Source: Oceaniglobus ichthyenteri (GTDB lineage: Bacteria; Pseudomonadota; Alphaproteobacteria; Rhodobacterales; Rhodobacteraceae). Taken from it: a stretch of DNA of 64,000 nt. The stretch covers positions 221,020 to 285,019 of the forward strand of contig NZ_QAGK01000006.1 in the NCBI RefSeq assembly GCF_003057885.1. Direction: 5' to 3'. The notes beneath the pieces were generated by a model. That model was given only the letters and a program-made list of their open reading frames with translations. It searched no databases and was not told the origin of the DNA. Shown here piece by piece: positions 44,398 to 53,631 of the stretch (position 1 is its first letter; each line of letters begins with the position of its first letter). The position numbers and the translations under genes are program-made.

Positions 44398-46617
44398 TTG
44401 CGTAGATATTTCGCACCCGGTTCCTATTTCGCAGTGGTGGTCATATCCAGCCTGCTGTTGGTGCTGTGGCTGATCTGGCTCGCGACCGAGCAACCCTGGC
44501 TTGGCCTGAAGCTTGGGGTTGGGGCGGACGGGGATGTGGTGATTGAGCAAGTCTCGCACGCTGCGGATGTGCCACAGGATATCACAGGTGCACGGTTGGT
44601 CAGTCTGGCCCGATCCGTAAATGCCGGATCTGAACCCGGCACCCGAGTGATCCTTGAGCCGCGCGATTTGATCGAAGAGCCAGACAGCATTGGATCAGCC
44701 GAGGAATTGCAGCGGTTTTTTGCGCGCCAGGATCAGTTGGTCGAAATGTTAAGGGGCGGCCCCGTAGAATTGGAGATTGAACGCGATGGCGGGCGCGCGC
44801 AGGTCACCGTGGGCCCGGCCCCCACGCGCATGATCGCCGAGATACCGGTGCAATTTTGGCTGCAGGTTTTTGTCGCGCTGAGCGGGCTTGTCATCGGTGC
44901 CTGGGTGGTGTGTTTGCGCCCGCGCGACGCGGCGGCGTGGATGTTCCTGATCGCCGGGCTTGGGCTGGCCATGTCGTCGGGTGCGGCGGCGCTTTACAGC
45001 ACACGCGAACTTGCTCTGAGTGGGCCGATCTTTACCACCGCAAGCCGGATCAACAGCTCTGGCGCGCTGATCTTCGGGATCGGCATGGTGTCGCTGTTCC
45101 TGATCTATCCGCGCCAGATCGTGCCGCGCGCGGCATTGTGGATTGCGCCGCTGGGGATTGGCGGCATCTTGGCCTTCGTCCAACTTGCCGATTGGCCACG
45201 CCATCTTGGGCTGGTGCCAAATGCGATCGCGGCTGTGATGGCGGTTTTGTTGGTCGCGATCATCGCACAGGTGGTTGTGAACCGGCATGATCCACGGGCA
45301 CGCGCGATGCTGGGCTGGCTTGGCCTGTCCATCGCGGTCGGCGCGGGCGGTTTTGTTCTGACGTCTGTCGTTCCGACGCTTCTGGGATATTCGGCGATCA
45401 TCGAACAAAGCACGGCGTTCCTGTTTTTTCTGCTGATCCATGTCGGTGTGGCGATGGGGGTGCTGCGCTATCGGTTGTTTGATCTTGCAACCTGGTCGTT
45501 CGGGATTGTGTTCTATGGCTTGGGCGTGGCGCTTTTGCTGGTTTTGGATGCGGCACTGATCTATGGCCTGTCGCTTGATCGCGCGCCGGCCTTGGGGGTC
45601 GCATTGGCGATGGTTGGCGTGGTTTATTTGCCCCTGCGCGAGGCTGCGGCACGTCTGTTGCGCCACAATCGCAGGCTTCCTGCCGAAGTCTTGTATGAAC
45701 GCATCACCGAAATCGCGCAGGCGATGCCGCCGACACGGCAACAGGCCCTGTTACAGGCGTTCTGGACCGATTTGTTCAAACCACTGAAAATAACCGCACT
45801 CAAGGGTGATGATCCTGTGCAGACCACCCTTGTCGGCGATGGCGCGTCCCTGATCCTTGCGCCGATTGCGGGGCTGACCGCGCTGCGGCTGGAGTGGGCT
45901 TATCAAGGGTCGCGGTTGTTTTCATCGGCGGATTTGATCCGCGCCAAAACGCTGAATTCAATGATCGCGCGAAGCCTGCAACAACACCGGGACTATGCCG
46001 AAGCCATTGCCGATGAGCGGCTTCGGATCAACCGTGACATGCACGACAATATCGGCGTCCTGCTGCTCAGCGCGCTGCATGCCTCAACCTCTGATCGCAA
46101 GGATCTATTGATCCGCCAGACGCTTGCCGATCTGCGCGAAATCATTTCGAACCCCGATCAGACCGGCCTGCCCCTGCCGCAATTGATCGCCGACATGCGC
46201 GCCGAAATTATCGGCCATCTGGAAGCGGCAGAGATTGATGCCCATTGGCATGATCACGCATTGCCCGATTTGTTTCTGACGCCACAGATCATGCACACAT
46301 TGCGGTGTTTCCTGCGCGAAGCCACAAGCAACATCGTGCGCCATTCCGGCGCAAGCACGGTGCATATCAACGTGTCGGCATCCGCAGACGGCATCGCGGT
46401 ATCGCTGTGCGACGATGGCCGGGGATTTGAGGCGGCAAACGTGCAATCGGGCAACGGGTTCAAAAACCTCGCGGCGCGGGTCGCACAACTGCATGGCACA
46501 TTCGATCTGCAAAGCACGCCTGAGGGCACGCGCATTTCCGCCAGCCTGCCATTGGAGCACCCGATGCAAGACGCCACACCAAACGAAAATATTTACGATA
46601 CGAGGGCTGCGGAATGA
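44398..46617 (+). CDS. Membrane sensor histidine kinase, NarL-partner type, with PDZ-like periplasmic domain
   Basis: 739 residues from a TTG start fixed by an ideal AGGAGG. Order: membrane span 1 (FAVVVISSLLLVLWLIWLAT), a periplasmic segment of about 110 residues resembling a PDZ domain (LGLKLGVGADGDVVIEQVSH, TGARLVSLARSVN, GGPVELEIERDGGRAQVTVG), seven or eight further spans (about 155-430), then a cytoplasmic kinase: dimerisation helix with phospho-acceptor in LRINRDMHDNIGVLLLSALH (His about 549), N-box FLREATSNIVRHSGAS, G-box DDGRGFE, and GNGFKNLAARVAQL. Overlaps the response regulator by four bases. Probably controls the divergent lipoprotein/Slam genes (inference). Confidence 0.88.
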   Translation: MRRYFAPGSYFAVVVISSLLLVLWLIWLATEQPWLGLKLGVGADGDVVIEQVSHAADVPQDITGARLVSLARSVNAGSEPGTRVILEPRDLIEEPDSIGSAEELQRFFARQDQLVEMLRGGPVELEIERDGGRAQVTVGPAPTRMIAEIPVQFWLQVFVALSGLVIGAWVVCLRPRDAAAWMFLIAGLGLAMSSGAAALYSTRELALSGPIFTTASRINSSGALIFGIGMVSLFLIYPRQIVPRAALWIAPLGIGGILAFVQLADWPRHLGLVPNAIAAVMAVLLVAIIAQVVVNRHDPRARAMLGWLGLSIAVGAGGFVLTSVVPTLLGYSAIIEQSTAFLFFLLIHVGVAMGVLRYRLFDLATWSFGIVFYGLGVALLLVLDAALIYGLSLDRAPALGVALAMVGVVYLPLREAAARLLRHNRRLPAEVLYERITEIAQAMPPTRQQALLQAFWTDLFKPLKITALKGDDPVQTTLVGDGASLILAPIAGLTALRLEWAYQGSRLFSSADLIRAKTLNSMIARSLQQHRDYAEAIADERLRINRDMHDNIGVLLLSALHASTSDRKDLLIRQTLADLREIISNPDQTGLPLPQLIADMRAEIIGHLEAAEIDAHWHDHALPDLFLTPQIMHTLRCFLREATSNIVRHSGASTVHINVSASADGIAVSLCDDGRGFEAANVQSGNGFKNLAARVAQLHGTFDLQSTPEGTRISASLPLEHPMQDATPNENIYDTRAAE

Positions 46618-47261
46618 AACAGGTCTTGATTGTCGAGGATATTGCCGAGGCGCGCCGCTGGCTGGAGCAAGTCGTGCTCGATACATTTCCGGGCGCCAGG
46701 GTTTCACTGGCCGACTCCGTGCGCGCAGCATCGGCGTTTCGTGGGCAACCCTTTGATCTGGCATTGATTGATCTGGGGCTGCCTGATGGCTCAGGTCTGG
46801 ATGTTTTGCGTATGATCAACAGCGCAAGCCCCGATGCCATCAAGGTTGTGACGACGGTAATGGCCGATGACGCCACAATCGTCGCGGCGCTTTCCGCCGG
46901 GGCCGATGGTTATCTTCTCAAGGAAAGCACACCGGCGGTGCTTGCGCGCCAGCTTGCACAATTGTCGATCGGCATCCCGGCCATCGCCCCGTCGATTGCG
47001 CGCCGGATCATGGCGCATTTTCGCCTCACCGGCCCGATGGCCAGCGCCGAGGCGCAACTGACCGAACGCGAAACCCAGGTGCTGGGCCTGATTGCGCGCG
47101 GGCTGCGCAATTCCGAAGTCGCGAAAGAAATGGGAATCGCGGATACGACCGTGGCGGGCTACATAAAGGTGATCTATCGCAAGCTGGGCATCGGATCACG
47201 GGCCGAAGCGGCCTGGCACGCCAACCGCCTTGGCCTGCGGATGGGCCGCGACGATCAATGA
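46614..47261 (+). CDS. NarL/LuxR-family response regulator
   Basis: 215 residues. Receiver domain with acidic pair E8/D9, phospho-acceptor D53 in LALIDLGLPDGSG and lysine in GYLLKESTP; C-terminal LuxR helix-turn-helix LTERETQVLGLIARGL with DTTVAGYIKVIYRKLGI. Translationally coupled (ATGA) to the kinase at 44398, its cognate partner. Target genes unknown; the divergent lipoprotein/Slam genes are the obvious candidates. Confidence 0.92.
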   Translation: MKQVLIVEDIAEARRWLEQVVLDTFPGARVSLADSVRAASAFRGQPFDLALIDLGLPDGSGLDVLRMINSASPDAIKVVTTVMADDATIVAALSAGADGYLLKESTPAVLARQLAQLSIGIPAIAPSIARRIMAHFRLTGPMASAEAQLTERETQVLGLIARGLRNSEVAKEMGIADTTVAGYIKVIYRKLGIGSRAEAAWHANRLGLRMGRDDQ

Positions 47262-47300
47262 AACTGGCGCCAAACTGTTGCCTTGGGCGGTAGGCAGTTG

Positions 47301-47330
47301 CCCCGGATGATCCACACTGCCCATCCGGGG
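47301..47330. terminator. Hairpin between convergent response regulator and manC
   Basis: CCCCGGATG-12-base loop-CATCCGGGG, nine-base perfect stem in the 82-base gap between two convergent genes; no T run. Probable bidirectional terminator. Confidence 0.5.
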
Positions 47331-47343
47331 CCGTCCATCGCGC

Positions 47344-48768
47344 CTAGTCTCTGGCGTAGAGATCCTCATACCTGACGATATCATCCTCGCCCAGATAGAC
47401 CCCGGTTTGCACCTCGATCAGCACCATCGCAACCTTGCCGGGGTTTTCCATCCGGTGAACTGCGCCAAGCGGAATATAAACCGATTGATTTTCGGTAAGC
47501 AGGCGCACGGTGTCATCCACCGTCACCCGCGCAGTGCCCTCGACCACGATCCAGTGTTCCGAACGGTGATGGTGCGACTGCAGGCTCAGCGACGCGCCGG
47601 GGTGTACGTGAATCCGCTTCACCTGAAACCGGCCGCCGACAATCAGGCTTTCGTACCACCCCCAGGGGCGATAATCGCGCGGCAGTTGCACCGCCTGGCT
47701 GACGCCTTTCGCCTTCAGGCTGGCCACCGCCTCTTTCACCCGTTGGCTTTGGGATTTATGCGCCACCAGAACCGCATCGGGCATTGCCACGACGGTGATA
47801 TCCTCAAGCCCGATTCCCACCACCTCAAGCCCCGGAGATTCCGAGCGCAGTAGCGTATCCTGACAATCAATCGCGGTGGCATGATCGGACGTGACATTGC
47901 CCGCCGCGTCAGGCCCGCTTTCCATCCAGACCGCATCCCAACCGCCAAGGTCGGACCAGCCCCCGACATAGGGCATCACCGCAAGGTTCGTGGCCTTTTC
48001 CATGATCGCATAGTCAATCGAAATATCGGCCACCCTGCCCCAGGGTTCGGGGGCCAAACGGGTAAATCCAAGATCTGACTGAGCAGTTGAAAGAGACTCC
48101 TTGACCGGCGCAATCATCTCGGGGGCATGGGCCTGGAATGCCTCAATCGCGGTCTGGGCCGAAAACAGGAAAATGCCGGCATTCCATAGATACCCGCCCG
48201 TGGCCAACATGGTTTCAGCAGCGGCCTTTTCGGGCTTTTCCACAAATCGCGCCAGATTTTGCGGCGTATCGGCCCCGGCCTGCGCACCATCCGCCAATTC
48301 AAGATATCCATACCCCGTTTCGGGGCGGGTCGGGGCAATGCCGAAGGTTACCAGATCACCCTTACGCGCGCGCGCAACGGCGGCGGCAATGGCGGCGCGA
48401 AAGGCCGCCACATCAGAAATCACATGATCCGAAGGCGCCACCAACATCAATGCATCCGGATCAGTCGCCGCCAAATGCAACGCCGCCACCAAAACCGCAG
48501 GCCCGGTATTGCGCCCATCGGGTTCGATCAGGATGGCTTGGGGGGCCTGCTGCACCGCCGCCAGCTGTTCGGTGACGATAAACCGAAACGGATCGGCGGT
48601 CACGATTACGGGCGCGGCAAATTCCGGACCCGAAAGCCTGCACGCTGACGCCTGAAACAGGCTTTCCTCACCGATCAGTTGGGTAAATTGCTTGGGGTAT
48701 GATTTCCGCGACAAAGGCCACAGCCGCGTACCCGAACCGCCACACAAAAGAATAGGCGTAATGGTCAT
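47344..48768 (-). CDS. manC: Mannose-1-phosphate guanylyltransferase / mannose-6-phosphate isomerase
   Basis: 474 residues from the ATG at 48768 (GGAGA before it). N-terminal nucleotidyltransferase domain with LLCGGSGTRLWPLSRKSYPK, GRNTGPAVL and FVEKPEKAAAE; C-terminal cupin isomerase domain with RPWGWYESLIVGGRFQVKRI, HHHRSEHWIVVEGTA and IPLGAVHRMENPG. Makes GDP-mannose for surface polysaccharides. Stands alone here; no other sugar gene is adjacent in the window. Confidence 0.95.
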   Translation of the reverse strand: MTITPILLCGGSGTRLWPLSRKSYPKQFTQLIGEESLFQASACRLSGPEFAAPVIVTADPFRFIVTEQLAAVQQAPQAILIEPDGRNTGPAVLVAALHLAATDPDALMLVAPSDHVISDVAAFRAAIAAAVARARKGDLVTFGIAPTRPETGYGYLELADGAQAGADTPQNLARFVEKPEKAAAETMLATGGYLWNAGIFLFSAQTAIEAFQAHAPEMIAPVKESLSTAQSDLGFTRLAPEPWGRVADISIDYAIMEKATNLAVMPYVGGWSDLGGWDAVWMESGPDAAGNVTSDHATAIDCQDTLLRSESPGLEVVGIGLEDITVVAMPDAVLVAHKSQSQRVKEAVASLKAKGVSQAVQLPRDYRPWGWYESLIVGGRFQVKRIHVHPGASLSLQSHHHRSEHWIVVEGTARVTVDDTVRLLTENQSVYIPLGAVHRMENPGKVAMVLIEVQTGVYLGEDDIVRYEDLYARD

Positions 48769-48949
48769 TTCAAATGTCTCCGCAGAAAATTGGTTTCGGT
48801 ATCCGGTTCGCAAGGTTTGCCATTATTCGTCATTACAGAGAAGGGAATATCGACCTGCGCCCCAAAACTCCTCGAAGCCTGTGCCGGAGTCCGCCCAGGA
48901 AAAAGATAGACAAATGAAGGCACGATTTACGTACGAAAAGAACCTTGCG

Positions 48950-49249
48950 CTAGATCGCGACCGCGATGCCGATGAGCGCCACAGCAATGAACACCCAACG
49001 AAGTGTATCCAGATAGGGGACCAGCGGCAGAATAGCGGCCTGCGTGTCAGTCAGGACGTTCTGCGCGACCTTGACACCTGCCGCGCCCAATGTCGCGACA
49101 CCCGCCGCCCCGCCACCTTTCATTGTGCGGTTTGGGCCGAACCCAATGCGCGAAAGCCCAAAGGCAAGGGCGGCGCTGGCACTGTTGGAACGGCATGGTT
49201 GGTTGGTAGCGCTCGCCCCCGGAACGGTGATACGCGGGGCTGCGCGCAA
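48950..49249 (-). pseudogene. Possible prophage gene remnant (membrane C-terminus)
   Basis: The last 50 residues of this frame look protein-like: VKVAQNVLTDTQAAILPLVP, then DTLRWVFIAVALIGIAVAI and stop. A short linker plus one C-terminal membrane span of this kind is found at the end of phage lysis or peptidoglycan-hydrolase proteins in Rhodobacteraceae. The N-terminal part is low-complexity and lacks a catalytic domain. Remnant reading is tentative. Confidence 0.35.
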
Positions 49250-49345
49250 GGAGGTTTGGCAGATCGTGAAAGGTGCGCGCCAAATTTAATATCCAAAAAC
49301 GTCAGCCAAAATCGAAGAGGGCGGCGCACCGCTGACCCGCCCTCT

Positions 49346-49434
49346 TGTCGCAGTAGTCGCAAGTGTCGCAACGGTCATGACCCGGAAGCAAAAAACGCAC
49401 ACCCAAATGTCGCGGAAGTCGCAGTTGTCGCAAC
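49346..49434. repeat. Two 27-base direct repeats of GTCGCA triplets
   Basis: TGTCGCAGTAGTCGCAAGTG plus TCGCAAC at 49346, and TGTCGCGGAAGTCGCAGTTG plus TCGCAAC at 49408. Each has GTCGCA-type units every nine bases. Could be iterons of a lost element or low-complexity coding debris. Confidence 0.5.
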
Positions 49435-50045
49435 AGGAATAGTAACGAAACACGGAACTGATATGACTAGCGACACATCCGCCTTGGCTGTGCCGGTTGC
49501 GGATTGAGCAGTTGGATGCTCGTCGTCACGGATAGGATCGGCAGCCGTCTGACCCTTTCCCGCTCAAGGTGGGACGGGAGTTACATCGCGGTCGCGCTGA
49601 GCCAAAAAATTAAGCAAGGCAGTTGTAACTGGTTGTCCTGATGCTGAGGGGAAGGCTTCACACAGGCGGTGGTTGCGCTCGTGGCAGCGATGAAATGCAA
49701 GACGGTGGGTTTTCCGGTGGCGATCAGCGGTTGACTGTGGGCTTGACCCACACTCCGTTTTGAGCACGCCACCGCCGCTGACTGGAATGCAGAGTCGAAA
49801 CAAGGCATACTCAAGGAAATGCACGACGCGACTGCCTCACCAGTAAGCGGGAGCGAGATGAGAGATTTGCGCGAATGTGCGCCCGGACCTTATCATTTGT
49901 TATCATTCAATCGCGAAGCGGCAAGGCGAATGTACTTGGTTACCAAGTCCTGCGCATTCAGAGGTGGTCCTGATCTAGGTGGGGGATATAGTGGGGGACG
50001 CGCTTTTTACTTACCCAACAAAAACAAACACTTATCAGGGATAAA

Positions 50046-50062
50046 TGGCGGAGGGAACGGGA
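50046..50062 (-). other. tRNA-Ser-like 3' end, probable attachment-site remnant
   Basis: Minus strand reads TCCCGTTCCCTCCGCCA, the form of a tRNA-Ser T-stem/acceptor 3' end with CCA. No rest of a tRNA is present: the T loop is replaced by other sequence. Such short 3' ends are left where integrative elements recombined. It lies about 90 bases before the TPP riboswitch. Confidence 0.45.
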
Positions 50063-50149
50063 CTGCGGTCTAACCTTCTCCGTCACTCGATATGCTCACG
50101 CAGGCAATCTGGTTGACTCGTGGTTCGCTAGCAAATAGCCATGTCCCAA

Positions 50150-50230
50150 TCCGTTGGGGTGCCGTCATGGCTGAGAGGCGAAAGCCGACCCATCGAACCT
50201 GATCTGGGTCATACCGGCGTAGGGAACGGA
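50150..50230 (+). promoter_or_regulatory. TPP riboswitch (THI element)
   Basis: Conserved parts in order: P1 arm TCCGT, GGGGTGCC, the pyrimidine-sensor CTGAGA in GGCTGAGAGGCGAAAGCC, the pyrophosphate-sensor GAACCTGATCTGGGTCATAC, CGGCGTAGGGAA, and closing P1 arm ACGGA. Binds thiamine pyrophosphate and shuts down the downstream operon. The start of thiD is about 80 bases further on, where GGGGG before the ATG could be masked. Confidence 0.96.
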
Positions 50231-50308
50231 ACACAGGCTTGGCACGCGCCACTTAAGCTTTTCTGTACCCTCCACGTCATTGGCCCTTTTTGTGAAATGG
50301 GGGCGCAT

Positions 50309-51112
50309 ATGGCGTTTCAAGCGTTGACCATAGCAGGCTCTGACAGCGGTGGCGGGGCCGGGATTCAGGCCGATCTCAAGACCTTCAGCGCCCTGGGTGT
50401 TTACGGGGCAAGCGTGCTCACCGCGATCACAGCACAAAACACCCGCGCCGTCACAGCCGTGGAGCCGGTCACCCCGGAAATGATCCGTGCCCAGATGGCG
50501 GCCGTGTTCGATGATCTTGAAATCGGGGCGGTGAAGATAGGCATGTTGGGCGGGCCCGGCACCATCAACGCTGTGGCCGAGGGGCTGGCGCGCTGCACGG
50601 CGCCCGTGGTGCTGGACCCTGTCATGATTGCGAAATCCGGCGATGCATTGCTGGCCGATGACGCGGTGGCGGTGTTGCGCGCGAAGATGCTGCCATTGGC
50701 AGACGTCCTGACCCCCAACCTGCCCGAATCCGCGCGCCTGCTGGATGCGCCCGAGGCCGGGGACGAGGCTACGATGCTGGAGCAGGGCCGCGCGTTGTTG
50801 GCACTGGGGCCACGGGCGGTGTTGATGAAGGGCGGGCATGGTTCGGGCGTAGACTGCGTTGACCTGCTGATCACGCCGGATGACGTTCTAAGACTGTCGG
50901 CGCGTCGCATTGCCACAACCAACACCCATGGCACGGGCTGCACCCTGTCTGCGGCGATCGCGGCGGGACTGGCGCTGGGCCTCGCCCTGCCGGAAGCCGT
51001 GCGCGCCGCCCACAGCTATCTGCAGGCGGCAATCGCCGCCGCTGACCGCCTGAACATCGGTGCCGGGCATGGCCCGGTCCATCACTTCCATGCGGTCTGG
51101 CGCAATGTCTGA
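50309..51112 (+). CDS. thiD: Hydroxymethylpyrimidine/phosphomethylpyrimidine kinase ThiD
   Basis: Phosphorylates HMP and HMP-P to HMP-PP for thiamine synthesis. 267 residues from the ATG at 50309, preceded by GGGGG; longer starts would run into the riboswitch. Motifs SDSGGGAGIQADLKTFSAL, VLDPVMIAKSG, and the catalytic TNTHGTGCTLSAAIA. First gene under the TPP riboswitch. In the absence of thiC in this window, its HMP kinase step is key for pyrimidine salvage. Confidence 0.95.
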   Translation: MAFQALTIAGSDSGGGAGIQADLKTFSALGVYGASVLTAITAQNTRAVTAVEPVTPEMIRAQMAAVFDDLEIGAVKIGMLGGPGTINAVAEGLARCTAPVVLDPVMIAKSGDALLADDAVAVLRAKMLPLADVLTPNLPESARLLDAPEAGDEATMLEQGRALLALGPRAVLMKGGHGSGVDCVDLLITPDDVLRLSARRIATTNTHGTGCTLSAAIAAGLALGLALPEAVRAAHSYLQAAIAAADRLNIGAGHGPVHHFHAVWRNV

Positions 51113-52079
51113 CGTCACGATCATCGGCGCGGGGGTCGCGGGGCTCTGGGCGGCGCGGTCCTGCCTTGCGCGCGGCCTGCGCCCCCGGCTGATCGACCGG
51201 ACAGGCGCGCCCGGCGCGCATGGCTGTTCCTGGTGGGCGGGGGGTATGTTGTCGCCCGAATGCGAAGGCGCCTTGGCCGAGCCATTGATCGTGACGCATG
51301 GGCGCAAGGCGGCGGCACTCTGGAGGCAGGTGACGGAACTTCGCGAACAGGGCACGCTTGTTCTGGCGCCCGAACGCGACAGGGCCGAACTGGACCGATT
51401 TGCGGCGCGCACCGAGGGGCATGTGACATGCGACGCGGATGCCATCGCGGCGCTTGAACCCGATCTGGGCGGACGGCATCGGCGCGGGCTTTTCTTTACC
51501 GATGAAGCACATCTCGATCCGCGGCAGGCTTTGGCCGATCTGGTGGACGCGCTCGCCACCTCGGGCGTCACGGTTGAAACCGGCACGGTCGATCCGAGCG
51601 CGCTGGATGGCCCGGTGATCGACTGTCGCGGACTGGCCGCGCGGCGCGATCTGGCGGGGTTGCGCGGTGTGCGCGGCGAAATGATCGTGCTGCGCACGGA
51701 GGAAATCACGCTGACGCGCCCCATCCGGTTGCTGCATCCGCGCCATCCACTTTACGTCGTGCCGCGCGCGGGCGGTCGGTTCATGCTGGGCGCGACCCAG
51801 ATCGAAACCGCGGCACGCGGCGGCGTGACCGCACGCTCGGCGCTGGAATTGCTTTCGGCGGCCTATGCGCTCGACCCGCGTTTTGCCGAGGCCGAGATCG
51901 TCGAAATGGGCGCGGACCTGCGCCCCGCCTTTGCCGACAATGTACCGCGGGTGGTTCGGCGCGGGCGCATTCTGCATCTCAACGGGTTATTTCGGCACGG
52001 TTTTCTGATGGCTCCGGCGCTGGCCGAACAGGCGGCTGAATTTCTTTTCACAGGCAGAACGGGGGAATCTTTTCCATGA
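51105..52079 (+). CDS. thiO: Glycine oxidase ThiO
   Basis: FAD enzyme that oxidises glycine to the imine (dehydroglycine) used for the thiazole ring; the oxygen-dependent alternative to ThiH. 324 residues from the ATG at 51105, which overlaps thiD by eight bases. FAD-binding TIIGAGVAGLWAARSCLARG, C-terminal GRFMLGATQIETAARGG and RILHLNGLFRHGFLMAPALA. Shorter than Bacillus ThiO (about 369). Confidence 0.9.
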   Translation: MSDVTIIGAGVAGLWAARSCLARGLRPRLIDRTGAPGAHGCSWWAGGMLSPECEGALAEPLIVTHGRKAAALWRQVTELREQGTLVLAPERDRAELDRFAARTEGHVTCDADAIAALEPDLGGRHRRGLFFTDEAHLDPRQALADLVDALATSGVTVETGTVDPSALDGPVIDCRGLAARRDLAGLRGVRGEMIVLRTEEITLTRPIRLLHPRHPLYVVPRAGGRFMLGATQIETAARGGVTARSALELLSAAYALDPRFAEAEIVEMGADLRPAFADNVPRVVRRGRILHLNGLFRHGFLMAPALAEQAAEFLFTGRTGESFP

Positions 52080-52273
52080 AGATTGAAGTGAATGGTGAGC
52101 AGCGCGACATCGCCGCCACGGATCTGGCAAAAGCGCTGGCCGAACTGGGCTGGAGTGAACTCCGCGTGGCCACAGCGCTGAACGGCACTTTCGTGCCTGC
52201 GGCGGCGCGGGGCGACACGCCCCTTGCGCCTGGCGACAGGCTTGAGGTTCTGACCGCGATGCAAGGGGGCTGA
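52076..52273 (+). CDS. thiS: Sulfur carrier protein ThiS
   Basis: 65-residue ubiquitin-like carrier ending in the functional Gly-Gly (EVLTAMQGG). Its C-terminus is adenylated by ThiF and loaded with sulfur for thiazole formation by ThiG. Overlaps the thiO stop by four bases. Confidence 0.94.
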   Translation: MKIEVNGEQRDIAATDLAKALAELGWSELRVATALNGTFVPAAARGDTPLAPGDRLEVLTAMQGG

Positions 52274-52276
52274 GCG

Positions 52277-53038
52277 ATGCGCGATTTCTATGGCGTGACG
52301 CTGCAGACGCCGATGATGCTGGGCACTGCGGGTTACCCCTCGCCCGCAACGATGGAGGCGGCCTTTCGCAGCAGCGGCGCATCAGTCGCCACAGTGTCCC
52401 TGCGCCGCGAACAGGGCGCGGGCCAGACCTTCTGGGACATGGTGCGCGGGCTTGGCGTACATCTGCTGCCCAACACCGCCGGCTGCCATTCCGCGCGCGA
52501 GGCAATCACGACGGCGCAGATGGCGCGCGAGTATTTCCGGACCGATTGGATCAAGCTGGAGGTGATCGGCCATGCCGACACGCTGCAGCCTGATCCCTTC
52601 GGCCTGCTGGAGGCGGCAGAGGCGCTGTGTGCCGACGGGTTCAAGGTGTTCCCCTACACCACCGAGGACCAGGTGCTGGCCGCGCGGTTGGTCGAGGCCG
52701 GTTGCCGCGTGCTCATGCCTTGGGGCGCACCCATCGGGTCGGGCATGGGGCTGAACAACATCCATGGCTTGCGCACCCTGCGCGCGGCCTTTCCCGATGT
52801 GGCCATGGTGATCGACGCGGGTCTTGGCCTGCCCAGCCACGCCGCCAAGGCGATGGAAATGGGGTTTGACGCCGTCTTGCTGAACACCGCCGTGGCCGAG
52901 GCCGGCGACCCCGCAGCCATGGCGCGTGCCTTTGCACTGGGCGCGCAGGCAGGCGCCTTGGCGGCCGCATCCGGCCCGATGGGGGTGCGCGACATGGCCG
53001 CCCCATCGACGCCCCTGATCGGGAAGGCATGGCTATGA
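52277..53038 (+). CDS. thiG: Thiazole synthase ThiG
   Basis: TIM-barrel enzyme that condenses deoxyxylulose-5-phosphate, dehydroglycine and ThiS-borne sulfur into the thiazole phosphate. 253 residues. Imine-forming lysine in [17 protein letters not shown], phosphate-binding [17 protein letters not shown] and [20 protein letters not shown]. Three bases after thiS. Confidence 0.96.
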   Translation: MRDFYGVTLQTPMMLGTAGYPSPATMEAAFRSSGASVATVSLRREQGAGQTFWDMVRGLGVHLLPNTAGCHSAREAITTAQMAREYFRTDWIKLEVIGHADTLQPDPFGLLEAAEALCADGFKVFPYTTEDQVLAARLVEAGCRVLMPWGAPIGSGMGLNNIHGLRTLRAAFPDVAMVIDAGLGLPSHAAKAMEMGFDAVLLNTAVAEAGDPAAMARAFALGAQAGALAAASGPMGVRDMAAPSTPLIGKAWL

Positions 53039-53631
53039 CGCTGCCACGTTTCTATCCGATTTTCGACAGCGCTGATTGGGTGGCGCGCGCAGTTCCCCTT
53101 GGCGTGCGCCTCGTGCAATTGCGGGTCAAGGACCGGCCAGAGCAGAGCTTGCGCACCGAAATATCCACGGCGCTGGACCTCTGCCGCAGTCACGGCGCCG
53201 CGCTCGTCGTCAACGATCACTGGCAACTGGCGATCGATCTGGGAGCGGACTGGCTGCATCTGGGCCAGGAGGATCTGGATGTTGCCGATATTCCCGCGAT
53301 CCGCCGCGCGGGACTGAAACTGGGTGTTTCGACCCATGACCGCGCCGAGCTGGACCGCGCATTGGCGCTGGCTCCGGACTACATCGCGCTTGGGCCGATC
53401 TATCCGACCATCCTGAAAAAGATGAAATGGACCGAGCAGGGGCTTGACCGGCTGACGGAATGGAAGAGCGTGATCGGGGATATCCCGCTGTGCGCTATTG
53501 GCGGCATGTCGGTCGCGCGTGCGCCGGGGGCCTTTGCGGCGGGGGCCGATATGGTGGCGGCGGTCACCGACATCACCCTGAACGCCGATCCTGAGGCCCG
53601 CCTCGGCGATTGGCTGAAGGTGACCGCATGA
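53035..53631 (+). CDS. thiE: Thiamine phosphate synthase ThiE
   Basis: Joins HMP-PP and thiazole phosphate to thiamine phosphate. 198 residues from the ATG at 53035, overlapping the thiG stop (ATGA). Motifs [62 protein letters not shown]. The usual GPIFPT...K region is conserved. Overlaps thiF start by four bases. Confidence 0.93.
   Translation: MTLPRFYPIFDSADWVARAVPLGVRLVQLRVKDRPEQSLRTEISTALDLCRSHGAALVVNDHWQLAIDLGADWLHLGQEDLDVADIPAIRRAGLKLGVSTHDRAELDRALALAPDYIALGPIYPTILKKMKWTEQGLDRLTEWKSVIGDIPLCAIGGMSVARAPGAFAAGADMVAAVTDITLNADPEARLGDWLKVTA

Larger units (their letters stand above)
48769..50149. other. Gene-poor scar of a decayed mobile element or prophage
   Basis: About 1.4 kb with no intact gene. 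It contains a phage-like C-terminal fragment on the minus strand (48950-49249), two 27-base repeats made of GTCGCA at nine-base steps (49346-49372 and 49408-49434), a TGTGGG-CTTGA-CCCACA hairpin near 49735, two GTGGGGGA direct repeats 12 bases apart (49979-49986, 49991-49998), and a tRNA-Ser-like 3' end at 50046-50062. Open frames across it have unnatural composition. Confidence 0.6.

Noticed and set aside
49346..49434. Possible CRISPR array
   Set aside because: Only two diverged repeats with internal nine-base periodicity, no regular spacers, no cas genes.
48692..49507. 271-codon open frame on the plus strand after manC
   Set aside because: No domain, overlaps the manC start, unnatural composition; treated as part of the element scar.
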